64,000 nt of DNA from contig JADNRX010000062.1 of the NCBI GenBank assembly GCA_015501595.1, forward strand, positions 1 to 64,000, in the 5' to 3' direction. This DNA is from Hymenopellis radicata (lineage: Eukaryota; Basidiomycota; Agaricomycetes; Agaricales; Physalacriaceae). Position numbers and translations under genes: made by a program. This document shows positions 21,700 through 33,879 of this stretch, in pieces; position 1 is the first letter of the stretch; the number at the start of each line of letters is the position of its first letter. The notes under the pieces were generated by a model. The model saw nothing but the letters and a program-made list of their open reading frames with translations. It was not told the DNA's origin and made no database searches.

Positions 21700-22967
21700 T
21701 CAAGTCAAGACCTCTGCACCCTTTTCAGTGATTAAAATCATATGCTCTGCTTGTGCACTTCGAGCGCAATTCTACGAGATAGATTAGAAGTTTTGTCAAC
21801 CAATTAATTTCGCTAGAAGGGCCGCACCTCTGTACTCGCTGTCCATCCGTCCGGAAATATCCACGCCCGCGGATCCGTCCCATGAACCAGCGGTGGCTAG
21901 CGCAACATTGATAAATATCCTCTTCTAATAATCCATGGCATACCTCGATAGTAAAACAATGCCCGGGAATCATCACCTCTGGCTCTTCATTCCAGGTATG
22001 CAACACCCACGGCAGCGTATGAAACGCCCTCCCAATTCCATGCCCAGTGAACTGCGGCGATACCGAAAAGTCCATACCTTCGTACGGCTTCTTCATCAGA
22101 TTGTGTATCGCGCGCCCGATATCGCGAAAGTGCTTCCCGGGTCCGCAGACTTTTATGCCTGCCTTGAGAGCGGTGTTGGTGAGGGTGCAGAGTGCGCGGC
22201 CTTTGTCGTCTACGTCGCCGACGAGAAAGGTCTGGGAGGTGTCGCCGTGATAACCATCGAGGTAGACGGTTATGTCGATGTTAACGATGTCTCCGTCTTC
22301 GAGGGGCCGTCTGGAGAGTAGGTTGGTGGGTATTTCAGGACGCGATAATGAGAAGAGGCTCTACTCGTCGGGTATTCCGTGGACAATGATGTTATTGACA
22401 CTAAGCAAACCCTCTTCAGCATTAAATTTCTCGTAGTGGCATGCAAACAGACCTCGTGCATAGAGATTTTGGAAAGCCCTGATACAAAAGCGGCGACGGA
22501 TACGCCCCATGGCCTACTATGAATTCATGGACCGCCTCATCAATCGCGTCCGTCGTAACCCCAACCTAAATCAAAATTCCCTTCAAATTTAATTCTCACA
22601 TATTCAACAAAATGCAAACCTTGACCAATGACCCCGCATAATTTCTCGTATCCCTCGCCAACCGCGCAGCCCTCCTCACACGCTCCTCCTCCTTCCCTCC
22701 CAGTTCAATAACCCCGTTTCCCTTCTTTTCCTTAAACCCCTCCACATAAGGCGGGCGTATTATAGACGCTGGGACAGGCCGGTTCTTGATATGCGATACC
22801 CCGAATACGAAAGGTTCTTCTGGCAATATTACGCTGTATTTGCCTAGGCCTTCCGGGTCGTTTATTGGGGTGGAGAATCGGCGGCGCTGGATAGGTGGGG
22901 TGGACAGTCGGGTTCGACGCGTAGGCGTGAAGAAAAGCTTAGAGCAGGCTGAGGCGCGACATGACAT
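21700..22967 (-). CDS. Type I methionine aminopeptidase with mitochondrial-type N-terminus, left-arm copy
   Basis: Six exons give a protein nearly identical to the right-arm copy (53172-54433), with few substitutions. It starts [13 protein letters not shown] plus Ser/Thr/Arg-rich sequence, a likely mitochondrial presequence, then PPYVEGF. All five metal ligands and the key His are present: [22 protein letters not shown] (two Asp), FTGHGIGR (His), FTIE (Glu) and AEHMI (Glu). The enzyme removes initiator Met from nascent proteins. The ATG 22967 and stop 21700-21702 define the gene. It diverges from F-box A3. Confidence 0.9.
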
Positions 22968-23258
22968 GTGGAAGCAGAAAATGAGTTACGTGACCTGCTT
23001 ACAACAGCTTCGGACTTTGCCGTCTGGGCTTGAAGTGTTCCCTCCATCCAAGCGCTAAATTAAAAAGGTGAGTTCTCGTCTTCACGGTCGTCATGCTGGT
23101 TTACACATCTGACAGGCGCATTAGTCCCACGACGCGACTGTTTAACGGCGCTTATCGTGTCTCTCAACATCTCTGTTACGGGCACCTGGTTCGTCTAGAC
23201 ATACTTCGGGCGCGTGCGCTGGCATCTCATCCGTTATCACAGATTGCGAGATACGTCT

Positions 23259-24935
23259 ATGGAATCAAACTGTTCGCTATGCGGGGCTTTCCGAGTCCCC
23301 CGGCGTAGCGTTCGTCTTGAACGTCAATACCAAAGCGCTATTCCGTTTCATCACCTTTCCGCGTCCAACCTTCCACCGACAGACCTAGTACTGTCCGATA
23401 TCCAGACCGCCGCCCTACCTGCTCTCGACCAGGATATCTTGGCTCTTGATGCCGCGGTCAGCACAGCGCGCCTCGCTCTCGAGTCCCTCGAGCAAGAGCG
23501 AGACGCGCTGAAGGACATAAAACAGAATTATGAAAATATCATTTCCACACGACGTCGTATTCCCGCAGAGATCTGGTCTGAGATCTTCTTGTATGCACAT
23601 TCCTTGAACTCCGACAAAGAGTTTGATTGGCCCACCCGCACCATTTGGCAACTCAGCCAGGTGTGCCAGACCTGGCGCAACCTTGCTCTGTCTCTCCATT
23701 CGTGCTGGTCATCTATTGCGCTTGAATTCTCTTTAGATTGGCCAGCTTCTGAGAGGGATGTAGAACTGCTAGCCTTTGTCCTCGAGCGCTCCCACCAGCA
23801 TTTGCTGGATGTCACCATTCTCGATTACAACAATGACGATCTTCCTTTCACATGTCGTATGCGAGAGAAGGTGTTTGCAGAATCCCATCGATGGCGGACA
23901 GCGCGTCTGGTTATTTACCACGATGTCACGTCGGATTTACTGTATGCACCTCTCCGCGGGCGGCTTCCTAGTCTGGAACTCTTGGATTTCGAATCCATAG
24001 TACGAGGTGACCATGCAACAATATCGGCTTTCAAGGATTGTCCACGTCTGGTGACGGTAGGCCTCGCCGGAGTGAATTCTCGTATAGTCGAGCTTCCAAT
24101 GAAACAGATTACATGTTTGCGCTTGTACGACAATCGGCCTGGCGATGTTTTCAGAGCCTATATGGACTTGATTGGGCAGTGTCCGTTGATTGAAATCCTT
24201 CTTGTGGATTCAGAGAGCGAGCGAGCGCAAGACCCACTCCTATCCCTCACGCTCCCATGCCTTCGCGACCTGACCGCGACCTATCTATATCTCCTCGATT
24301 CTCTCACTCTACCCCGACTGGAAGTAGCTGCTCTTGACCAGAGATCTAGTTCGCCTCATCCTGATACACTCTACTCCTTCTATTGCCTCATCCGACGATC
24401 CAATTGCGCAGGCAATCTCACCGAGCTCCGGATTACGCGGGTGTCGTTAACTCTACATCGCGCTGAACCCCATCTTCTCCTCTCCATTCTCTCGCAGACC
24501 ACCAAACTTTCTACGCTGCAAGTGGATGTATCTATGCGTCATTCAGATGAGTGGAGTAGGACACAAATCATAGACGTCATGAAAGCTCTGGAGGTCGTCC
24601 CAGGGCACCGCGTCACTTTCCTCCCCCGATTACTCTCACTCGACATCAAGCAGACTGATGATCACAACTCAGACTGTATTCCTTACCTTGAACCTCACAA
24701 CGACTTTGTGGCGATGCTCAAAGCCCGGCATGCAGGCAATGAGGACGGGCTATCGAAACTCGAGAAGTTTCGCTTTTGCCTATGTGCGAGACGCGTCTTC
24801 ACTCGGCGCTCCGAGGACAACTTTCCTATATTCAATGATTATGAAACTTCTGTTCTTCGCGGATTAGCTGAGGATGGGATGTCCTTGGATATTCACTTTG
24901 AATGCGGTTCTTACGACTTTTGGTCCATGTTCTAG
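23259..24935 (+). CDS. F-box-like protein, family A copy A3, intact
   Basis: A single-exon frame of 558 aa from ATG 23259 (MESNCSLCGAFRVPRRS). Earlier in-frame start (23214) is GTG, so the ATG shared by the family was chosen. The F-box core is RRIPAEIWSEIFLYA with IWQLSQVCQTWRNLALS, followed by the leucine-rich half and the ending LRGLAEDGMSLDIHFE. The subtype I leader box lies at 23100-23120. Its mirror partner A9 in the right arm is heavily damaged, so A3 preserves the reference state (five Cs in CTCCCCCGATTA near 24625, uninverted coiled-coil segment, no MITE). Confidence 0.9.
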   Translation: MESNCSLCGAFRVPRRSVRLERQYQSAIPFHHLSASNLPPTDLVLSDIQTAALPALDQDILALDAAVSTARLALESLEQERDALKDIKQNYENIISTRRRIPAEIWSEIFLYAHSLNSDKEFDWPTRTIWQLSQVCQTWRNLALSLHSCWSSIALEFSLDWPASERDVELLAFVLERSHQHLLDVTILDYNNDDLPFTCRMREKVFAESHRWRTARLVIYHDVTSDLLYAPLRGRLPSLELLDFESIVRGDHATISAFKDCPRLVTVGLAGVNSRIVELPMKQITCLRLYDNRPGDVFRAYMDLIGQCPLIEILLVDSESERAQDPLLSLTLPCLRDLTATYLYLLDSLTLPRLEVAALDQRSSSPHPDTLYSFYCLIRRSNCAGNLTELRITRVSLTLHRAEPHLLLSILSQTTKLSTLQVDVSMRHSDEWSRTQIIDVMKALEVVPGHRVTFLPRLLSLDIKQTDDHNSDCIPYLEPHNDFVAMLKARHAGNEDGLSKLEKFRFCLCARRVFTRRSEDNFPIFNDYETSVLRGLAEDGMSLDIHFECGSYDFWSMF

Positions 24936-25888
24936 AGGTAGTAGCGGCAGAGCATCGGAGGGTGGTGGTGGTGGTGGTGAAAACGGCGTGAGGTCTATTC
25001 TAGGGGATGTGGGTGTGTACGGCGCGAAGTCTGATGGTGATGACAGTGATGAGGTTGCCAACTTGTAACTAAGTATTCAAAAACAGTAGATGTTCTGTAA
25101 TGGCCCTGCATCATCTCTGCCTTCACGCTTGCTTAGCTGAAGACATTCGTCGACTCAGGGCGTATCCTGCGCGCCCCTACAACGCACGGATTATTCTGAA
25201 GAGCCGAGACTGCTCCTCGGACACCAACATTGCGATAAAAAATGTGCGCGTACTCGCCGATGAGCTTGAGATATGAAAGAGGCTACGTTTGAGATTAGGA
25301 TATGTCAAAGCTTCTAGTAACAGCTGCTACAGGCGCTGCTACACAAGGGGGTGAAACGGCATCAAATCATGGAAATACTGCATTACCAACGTTGGACGGT
25401 AGTAGGCGGCATTTGGCAAGGATAGAAATGAGGCTTTGAACGTGTTGTCCCAGATAAGCCAAAATCCGGCGACTCTCTAGCGAATTGTGGGTACTGTGGA
25501 TTACTAATGTCGGGTATTCCGGGATATACAGGCTTTTCCTGATGCGATCACCTGGCCACGCTTCTCCCTTCTAACCATCATCATTGATTCCTTATCGTTA
25601 GCTTTCCCCGACCTCGTTGACTAGCAGTTCATCCAACCGCTAATAAGTGCGTTCTTGTCTTGACGGTTGGCATACGTGTTTACACATCTGACAGGCGCAT
25701 CTGTCCACGACGCGTCTGTTTAACGGCGCTGATTTCGTCGTCTGGTCCAACATCCTTCATCGTCTCTCCCACCGATTTACAAGCGTCCTTCTCACCTCGA
25801 GTCTCTGTTACGGACACCTGGTTCGTTTGTACATACTTTCGGGCGCGTACGCAATCTCACGCGTTATCACAGATTGCGAGACACTCCT
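24936..25888. other. Spacer between A3 and A4
   Basis: It contains a GGT trinucleotide run (near 24965), a block at about 25140-25440 that recurs at 39185-39480 and inverted at 50560-50860, and the A4 leader with its box at 25679-25699. In the 39-kb copy the block is an open 121-codon frame; here it has a stop (GAGATATGA near 25273), so it is not called as a gene. Confidence 0.5.
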
Positions 25889-27737
25889 ATGGAATCCAAC
25901 TGTTCGCCATGTGACGCTCTACGCCCGCAAAGCGTTCGTCTTGAATGTCACGACCAAACCGCTATTCCTTTTCATCGCCTTTCCGTGTCCAACCTTCCAC
26001 CGACACACCGAGAACTGTCCGATATCCAGACCGCCATCCTCCCTGCTCTTGACCAGGATATCATCTTGGCTGTCGACTCGGATGCCGCCGTCACCACAGC
26101 GCCTCTCGCTCTCGAGTCCCTCGAGCAAGACCGAGACGCGCTCAAAAACATAAAACAGAATTATCAAAATATCATTTCCACACGACGTCGTATCCCCCCA
26201 GAGATCTGGTCTGAGATCTTCCTTTATGGACATTTCTTGGACTCCGGCAAATCATTTGATTGGCCCTCCCGCACCATTTGGCAACTCAGCCAGGTGTGCC
26301 AGACCTGGCGCAATCTTGCTTTCTCCCTCCATTCGTGCTGGTCGTCTATTGTGCTTAAACTCCCATTACTCCGGTCAGCGTCTGAGAGGGATGTAGAACT
26401 CCTAGCCTTTGTCCTTGAGCGCTCCCACCAGCATCTGCTGGATATCACCCTTGTCCACAACAGCACTGAGGATCTTCCTTTCCTACGCCGTATGCGAGAG
26501 AAGGTGTTTGCAGAATCCCATCGATGGCGGACAGCGCGTCTGATTGATTACCACGCAGTCAGGCCGCCGGATTTACTGTATGCACCTCTTCGCGGGCGGC
26601 TGCCTCAGCTTGAACTCTTGAGTTTCGAATCCGTAGGCGCTATGGACTCTGACATTATATCGGCTTTCAAGGATTGTCCACGTCTGGTGACGGTAGCCCT
26701 CACCGGAGCGGATCCTCATATAGTCGAGCTTCCAATGAAACAGATTACATGTTTGCGTTTGTGGGACAATTCAAGGCCTGGCAATCTACAATCTACAATA
26801 CAATAGAGAGTGGGGCGGGGTAGTAGCACAGCCACGAATAAAGGGTCCTTTATTTACCTAAGCAACTCCCAGGCGTGAACCCGGCTTTCCTCCTAAGCCG
26901 TTTGCCGGGTCGTGGGAACGTTCCCGGTGTTCCGGCACGCGACGCCGATTCGAGTCACTTGGCTCTGCTCACCGTCTGCCCGGTTGCTCACTGGCTCTTT
27001 GCACTCTCTGTGCTGCCCAATTGTTTGGTATGTCCTCTATCTCTATTATTTTGATTTTTTTCTGATCTGTTTATAGATTTTACCTCCATTTCTGTCTCTC
27101 TGCTGTGTTTTTGCATGTTTTTTTGCGCTTTTTTGATTTTCTACAGGCTGCTGACCACCATTTTAGGTGCCCCCTGTACACATCTCATCTTTCTTTTGTG
27201 GTTCTTGAGAAACACCAGCTCACTTTGTGGCTTCTTTGGTGCTACTAAGCGTGCTGTCCTCTGAGTTCCGGTGTCCAAGACGTCTCCATTCGTGAAGTCT
27301 CCCCTGGCCAGTTCAAATCCTACTTTTGGGTAGCGATACTGTTCGCCGGTTGACCAGAGTCCTCTCACCTGGGGTAGTATTCAGGGAGATTGGTGTGGCT
27401 GTGCTTTCGAGCGCGTAAGTTCCCCACCGTTGACGCTCCAATACTGTTGCTGCATACATCATATTTGGTCCGTGATACAATACGAGGGTGGCCAGCAGTG
27501 GTAGTCCATTTTGGTAACTTAGTGCCTTGAGTGTTGGTACGTGTTGAGCTCTTCCACTACCATAGTTAGTGCTCAGTCCGTGTCGGCGTGCACGTGCTGG
27601 GCGCGAGTAGCTTTTCTCTCCCACATTGCCTGTGAGATCTTTGTACAATGTATGTTGGATTACTTTGATTTCATATTTCATTATGCTAACCCTTTCTGTT
27701 CAGGCCTCCACAAACTCCAACAAATGAACATCAGCAG

Positions 27738-30700
27738 ATGGACTGGACTCCTCAGACGCCAGACCGTACCGCTGAGCGAGATGCAGAACGTCGACGTAGA
27801 GAGGCTCAGATGACATCTCCTTCTGTCCGCCATCGCAATATACCACGTCCAGGACCAGATCCTGCTGTGCCTTTACCAAACATACAACACCCTCCTGCAC
27901 GTATGGTCAATGGTATGAGAGTACCATCACCTCCTCCTCTCCGTCGTGGCTGCGGCCGACCACCACGTCAAGCTCCTCAAAATGCTTCAGGTCAACAACC
28001 TCTTCGTGGGCGACCTCCACGCCAGCCACGTGCGCAAATCCGCCACCGCCACCGCCACCTCCACCTCCGCCTCCTCCACCGCCACCTCCACCTCCGCCTC
28101 CTCCTCCACCGCCTCCACCTCCACGGTCTCCTTCTCCACCGCCCAGTCCACCTTTACCACGTGGGCTTCGTGAGCATCATGAACCAGTCCAAATACATGA
28201 CGCTGGACGTATTCGAGATCTTACATGTCCTGAATGTGGCGCTTTTCACTTTCCTGATGAGAAACTCAGTGGCTCTTCCCGATCCCGACCACGATTTGGC
28301 ATGTGTTGTTTAGATGGTCAGGTTTACTTGCCCATCCTGCCAAAAGTTCCCCGTCTTCTAAGCGAGCTGCTTATGGGCGTTCATCCACGATCCGAAACGT
28401 TCAACAGAAATATTCGTCAATACAATGCAGCTTTTGCTTTTACGTCTTTAGGAGCTAAAATCGATCGCTCTGTCTTAAACGGCACTGGACCTTATGCTTT
28501 TAGAGTTTCAGGCGAATTAACACACCGTATGGGTGCACTACTTCCCGAACCAGGCCAAACTCACTCTTATGCTCAACTCTACATTCATGACCCTGCTGTT
28601 GCTTTGGGTATACGTCAGAATACAAACCCGAATCTTGATCCCATCATCATGACAGACCTTCAGGCGATGTTGAACGACTGCAGTCCATATGTCCCTCTTT
28701 ACAAGCAAGCTTTCTTAATCATGCGTCAACGACCTCCCGAGGAACAAACCGATATAGGTGTTCGCCTTCACCTATCAGAGGGTACCGATCAGCGACGTTA
28801 TAATCTGCCAACTGCAGGCGAGATCGCTGCTGTTATTCCTGGAGATGGTACAGAGGACAATATAAAAACAGACCGGGATATCATTTTGCGCATGCAAGGA
28901 GGTGGACTTCGTCGAATCAGTCAAATCAATCCATTGTATTCCCCTCTTCATTATGTGCTTCTTTTTCCCAGAGGAGACTTAGGTTGGGGTCCGGATTTGG
29001 AGTTACGAACTACGGAGCGTAGTAAACGAACATCTCAAACACGGTTGACGCAGGCGATGTACACTGCTTATCGTATTCATCCACGTATCGGCGATCAAGA
29101 TCGAGCACTCTTTTTGGCAAGACACCTGTTTCAGCAGTACGTTGTTGATGCATGGGCTTCGACTGAGCAGAACCGTCTCAACTGGGTTCGTAATAACCAG
29201 TCGACAATTCGCTCTGAGCTGTATAACGGTGTGGCAGACGCTTTACACAATGGAGATGCCGATATGGCACAGACTGGCAAGGTCACCGTTCTACCCTCAT
29301 CACACTCTGGCAGTCCACGTGCTATGCATCAGCTCTACCAGGACTCTATGGCGATCTGTCGGGCATATCAAAAGCCTGACATCTTCCTTACCATGACGGC
29401 AAACCCCAATTAGCCTGAAATCCAAGATGCTTTGATGAAAGATAACGACGGAAATCCTGTGCAGACAGCAGCAGATCGGCCTGATATCGTTGCACGTGTC
29501 TTCGAGATCAAAAAGAACGCTCTTCTCAAAGAAGTTCGAGAAGGACTCTTCGGCCCAGTTCGAGCATTGGTCCATACAATCGAGTTTCAAAAGCGCGGCC
29601 TTCCTCATATGCATCTCCTCATCTTCCTCAGTCCCACTCATAAAATATGTACGCCTGCAGATGCAGATCGTTTATGCTGCGCTCAGATTCTGGACAAGGA
29701 TTTAAATCCTGTGCTATACGATGTCGTGACGACTTGCATGAAACATGGACCATGCGACCATCGCTGCAAACCCGAGGGAGCTACTGCATGTCAAAAGAAC
29801 TATCCAAAGGACTTTTGCGAAGTTACGACTTTTAGTGGTGACGGCTATCCCAAGTTGAAGCGTCCACGCAATGGTCCTACGTTCGAAGGTCCCGTCAGGA
29901 ATGGTGTCTCCTATACCTACACCAATCGCGATATCGTGCCATATAATCCCTATCTCCTTTGTCGCTATAAATGTCACATTAACGTGGAGGCATGCGTTTC
30001 TGTGATGGCTGTGAAGTATATTCACAAGTACATCTACAAAGGCCACGACCGTACTACGCTGGAGCTTAGCTCAAACCAAGATCGCGACGAGATTAAAGAG
30101 TACCTGGACTCCCGCTATGTGTCCGCCTGTGAAGCGTGCTGGAGAACATTCGAATTCGATATGCATAAAGAGGAACCCAATATCTATCGATTAGCTGTGC
30201 ATCTACCCGGAGAGCAACGGATTTACTTCGAGGAAGACGAATCTCCTGCAGCGGTTATCGAACGTGCTGCAGCGAAGGATACAACTTTAACAGGCTACTT
30301 TAGGCTGAACGCAAGCGCACAATGGGGTCCTGATGCATCTAAATACACGTATCAGGATATTCCTCAGCATTTTGTCTGGAACAAACGGCAAAAAGCATGG
30401 ACAGGACGCCAACGGTCTGGCACAGCGATGGGCACCATTGGCCGCATGTATCAGGCATCTCCCACATCAGGCGAACGCTTCTATCTACGATTGCTGTTGA
30501 CAGTAGTTAAAGGGGCTACCAGTTTTGAACATCTACGCACAGTTCATGGTACCCGTCATCCTACATTCAAAGCAGCATGTGCAGCATTGGGACTTTTGGA
30601 GGATGATCGCGAGTGGATTCAATGCTTAGAGGAAGCCTCTGTTATGTCAACGGGCTTTGTTTTACGAGCACTTTTCGTATCCATGCTACTCAACTGCACC

Positions 30701-32463
30701 ATCACAAAACCCGACGAATTGTGGATTCGTTTTCGTCACCATATCTGCGATGATCTTCAGCGTACATTGACGCGTATGGGAATTCTCAACGCTTCGGAGG
30801 ATACAGTTTACGACTATGGCCTTTGGTTATTAAATGGACGCTGTATCGACATCAAAGGAAAAGATCTTACCCACTTTGGCCTTCCACTTCCTCAGCAAAA
30901 TTGGGGTGAACGTGTTCCTAATCCCCTTATTGCTGCTCAACGCAATTACGATGTTCCTACACTCCAAGCAGAAGTAGCTGCTAATCAGGCCAGCTTCAAT
31001 CCTGAACAACGCATCGTCTTCGATAAAGTTATGCAGTCAGTCACTCAGAAACAAGGAAAATCATTCTTTGTGCATAGTGGCGGCGGTGGTGGAAAAACCT
31101 TTGTGTGCAATACCATCGCCAGTGCTGTTCGTGCCAATCTCTCCATTGCGTTATGTACCGCTTCTACAGGCATCGCTTCTCTTTTGCTTCATGGTGGTTC
31201 AACTGGACATCTGCGCTATAAAATTCCCATTCCTATCTTCGAGGACTCATTCTGCGATATTGGACATCATACGGATACTGCCAAACTCTTATTGGAGGTC
31301 GATCTTATTATTTGGGATGAGATTCCAATGCAGCATCGTTGGGGCATAGAGGCAGTAGTAGAGCGCACTTTGCGTCGTCTTCGAGCAGATCTTAATCCAG
31401 AAAACCCGAACAAGCTGTGGGGTGGCATTACGACTCTCTTCGGAGGTTTGTCTTTTTCTTTTATGATTTCAAACGTCCGTTCTTAACATTACATATAGGT
31501 GATTTTCGTCAAACACTCCCAGTTATCCCTAAAGGAAGCCGCGAAGATGTTGTTGGAGCTTCCCTCTGTCGATCCCCTCTGTGGAGCACCATCGAAATCG
31601 TCCATCTCACTCAAAATATGCGTCTGGAGAACGCAGACCCTGCAAATGCTGCTTTTGCCCGTTGGCTTCTTGACGTTGGTCGTGGAAAGGATGTCGATGC
31701 AAGCACACAAACTATAGAGCTCCCACCATCCATGCGCCTTGACACCAATTCCGTTGAAGGTCTCATTGACTATGTCTATCCTGCTATTGATTCACGACAT
31801 TGGCGGGAGAACGACTTCTTCCTTAACCGATCCATTTTATGTGCCAAGAATGACGATGTTCGCGAAATGAATATGAATATTCTGGCAAAGTTTCCTGGAG
31901 AAGCGCGGACCTACTTTGCATCCAACCGAGTTTTAGAGGACGAAAACACTATGCACTACCCTCCAGAAGTACTGGCCAGCTTCACTACTGCTGCTATTCC
32001 AGATTCCGAGTTAGTGCTGAAGAAGGGCGCTCCATTAATGTTGTTAGTCAATTTGGCACCAGCAGATGGACTCTGCAACGGAACCCGCATGCGTCTTTTG
32101 GATATGGGACATCGTGTTCTCAAGTGCCAGATCATGGGTGGCAAGCACAACGGCAATATCGTTCTCATTCCACGCATCAATAACATTCCCAAGGAGGTCG
32201 AATGTCCTATTCCTTTCATGCGTCGCCAGTTCCCAGTTCGATTAGCATTCGCTACGACGATCAACAAGTCACAAGGACAATCAGTTCAACATATTGGATT
32301 GGATCTGCGGACTCCAGTGTTCTCTCATGGGCAGTTGTACGTGGCATTGAGTCGATGCACATCAGCAGGTCGTATCAAAGTTCTCTTCCCGGACAATCAG
32401 GAGGCTGATAATCTTAGAACTAATAATATTGTGTATCCAGAGGTATTACGAGGCTTAGTATAA
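27738..32463 (+). pseudogene. Helitron Rep-helicase (HUH nuclease + Pif1-type helicase), nearly intact
   Basis: From the N-terminus: a Gln/Pro-rich region, a proline run, a Cys motif (CPECGAFHF...GMCC), the Rep domain with HUH motif RGLPHMHLLIFL and the tyrosine motif YIHKYIYKGHDR, then the helicase with Walker A SGGGGGKTF, Walker B DLIIWDEIPM, GDFRQTLPVI, ATTINKSQGQS and LYVALSRC. A 53-nt intron (31446-31498) keeps phase. Two faults prevent full translation: a TAG at 29411-29413 where TANPN-W-PEIQ is expected (a TGG to TAG change), and a frame change near 28035 just before the proline run. An extra 5' exon may exist, since the frame is open upstream of ATG 27738 to an AG at 27704. The protein would nick and unwind DNA for rolling-circle transposition. 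Confidence 0.9.
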
Positions 32464-32562
32464 AAAATATTCTATTCACTATTTGACAAAAAAAAGCGGG
32501 TTTGGGGCGCGCCCCAACAAGCTGGAATGACTGCCGAAGGAAGGAGGTGAGCGCAGCGAACC

Positions 32563-32590
32563 TCCTGCCAGAGGCAGGATTGTAAGCTTG
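32563..32590 (+). other. Helitron 3' terminal hairpin and end
   Basis: TCCTGCC-AGA-GGCAGGA forms a perfect 7-bp stem (32563-32579), followed by 11 nt to the terminus CTTG at 32587-32590. Stem position fits the Helitron 3' signal. Confidence 0.85.
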
Positions 32591-33879
32591 TGATTTCAGA
32601 GCCTATGTGGACTTGATTGGGCAGTGTCCGTTGCTTGAAATCCTTCGTGTGGATTCAGAGAGCGAGCGCGCGCAAGACCCAATCCTGCAATCCCTCACGC
32701 TCCCATACCTGCGCGACCTGAACGCGGTCTATCCCTATCTCCTCGATTCTCTCACTCTTCCCCGACTGAAAGTAGCTGCTCTTGACCGGAGAGCTGGTGA
32801 TCTTAATCCTGATACCCTCTACTCCTTCTATTGCCTCATTCAACGTTCCAATTGCGCAAGCAATCTCATCGAGCTTCGGATCATCCAGGTGTCGTTAACT
32901 CTGCATCGCTCTGAACCTCATCTTCTCCTCTCCATTCTTTCTCAGACCACCAGACTTGCTACGCTGCAGCTGGAAGCACCATCGACGCTTGTCGAAAATG
33001 ACCCATTTTACGATGAAGACGATAGCAGTATAACACAAATTACAGAAGTCATGAAAGCTCTGGAGGTCGTCCCAGGGCACCGCGTCGCTTTCCTTCCCCG
33101 ACTAGCGTCACTCGACATTGACGTGACCGTTGGACATACGAAGATGGATTGTATTCCTTACCTTGAACCTCACGACGGCTTTGTTGCTATGCTCAAGGCT
33201 CGACATGCAGGCAACGAGGACGGGCTATCAAAACTCGAGAAGTTCCGCTTTTGTCAATATGCAGACCGCACCACGGCCTTGGCTCGGTGCGACGAGGACA
33301 AGTTGTCGATACCTGAAACTGTATTCAATGATTACGAAACTTCTGTTCTTCGCGGATTAGCTGAGGATGGGATGTCCTTGGATATTCGCTTTGAATGGGG
33401 TTCTTGGGGTTCTTACTTTCGGTCTATGTTCTAGACGTGGTGGTCGCATCGAAGGGTATTCTAGGGGATGTGGGTGGGTGCGGCGTAGAGTTTGTGGTGA
33501 TGGATTCCCAACTGTACTAAGGATTCAAAACAATAGATCTTCTGTAATGGCCCTGCGTCATCTCTTCGCCTGGTTGAAGACGTTCGTCGACTCAGGCCTC
33601 AGGGTGTATCCTGGGCACCCCCGCTACTACAAGACGCGTATTTTTGAGCGTGAAGAGCAGAGTGTTGCCAGAGTCGGAGACGGGCCACCGCACCCCCGGG
33701 CCAACGTTGTCATATAGAAATGTGGTCGAGATTGTACACCTCGTAGTCGTAAGCAGATTGCTGTCATTCGCACTGAGGATTTGCCAGAAGGAGTTGGTTT
33801 GCATAACTAGGCAGCCACTGTAGTAGTAACCATAGGTTTGAGATAGGAGACCCGTGATGCGGTGAGATGAGGAGAGAAT

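Larger units (their letters stand above)
26785..32590 (+). mobile_element. Helitron, 5806 bp, precise ends
   Basis: The element begins TCTACAATCTACAATAC right after A26784 and ends ...GTAAGCTTG right before T32591, so it sits in an A|T target without target duplication, as Helitrons do. The empty site GGCAATGATTTC is preserved in A8. A 7-bp hairpin lies 11 nt before the 3' end. It carries one Rep/helicase gene. The last four bases are CTTG rather than the textbook CTRR. Confidence 0.93.
25889..33434 (+). pseudogene. F-box-like protein, family A copy A4, split by a Helitron
   Basis: The two halves are 25889-26784 and 32591-33434 (896 + 844 nt). Their sum is exactly 580 codons, and the junction codon AA|T restores GNDFRAYVDLIGQ as in the uninterrupted partner A8 (PGNDFRAYVDLIGQ). 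Both halves are otherwise open, so A4 was an intact gene when the element arrived. At present translation runs into the element and stops after LQSTIQ (306 codons with stop), keeping the F-box (RRIPPEIWSEIFLYG) but losing most of the leucine-rich domain. A truncated F-box protein could in principle still bind Skp1. Confidence 0.93.

Noticed and set aside
23415..23818. Open frames antisense to the F-box genes (for example starting MERQSKVAPGLAHLAELPNG), repeated in every copy
   Set aside because: They recur only because the sense strand is conserved, and they cross F-box codons; codon constraint is on the sense strand.
24958..24980. GGT-rich run after A3 as a functional repeat array
   Set aside because: It is a short trinucleotide run with no regular longer unit and differs in length between arms as expected for slippage.
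27946..28173. Ser/Thr-rich and His/Leu-rich frames through the Helitron proline run
   Set aside because: They are the other two frames of a CCN repeat; the proline frame joins the Cys motif and the Rep domain.
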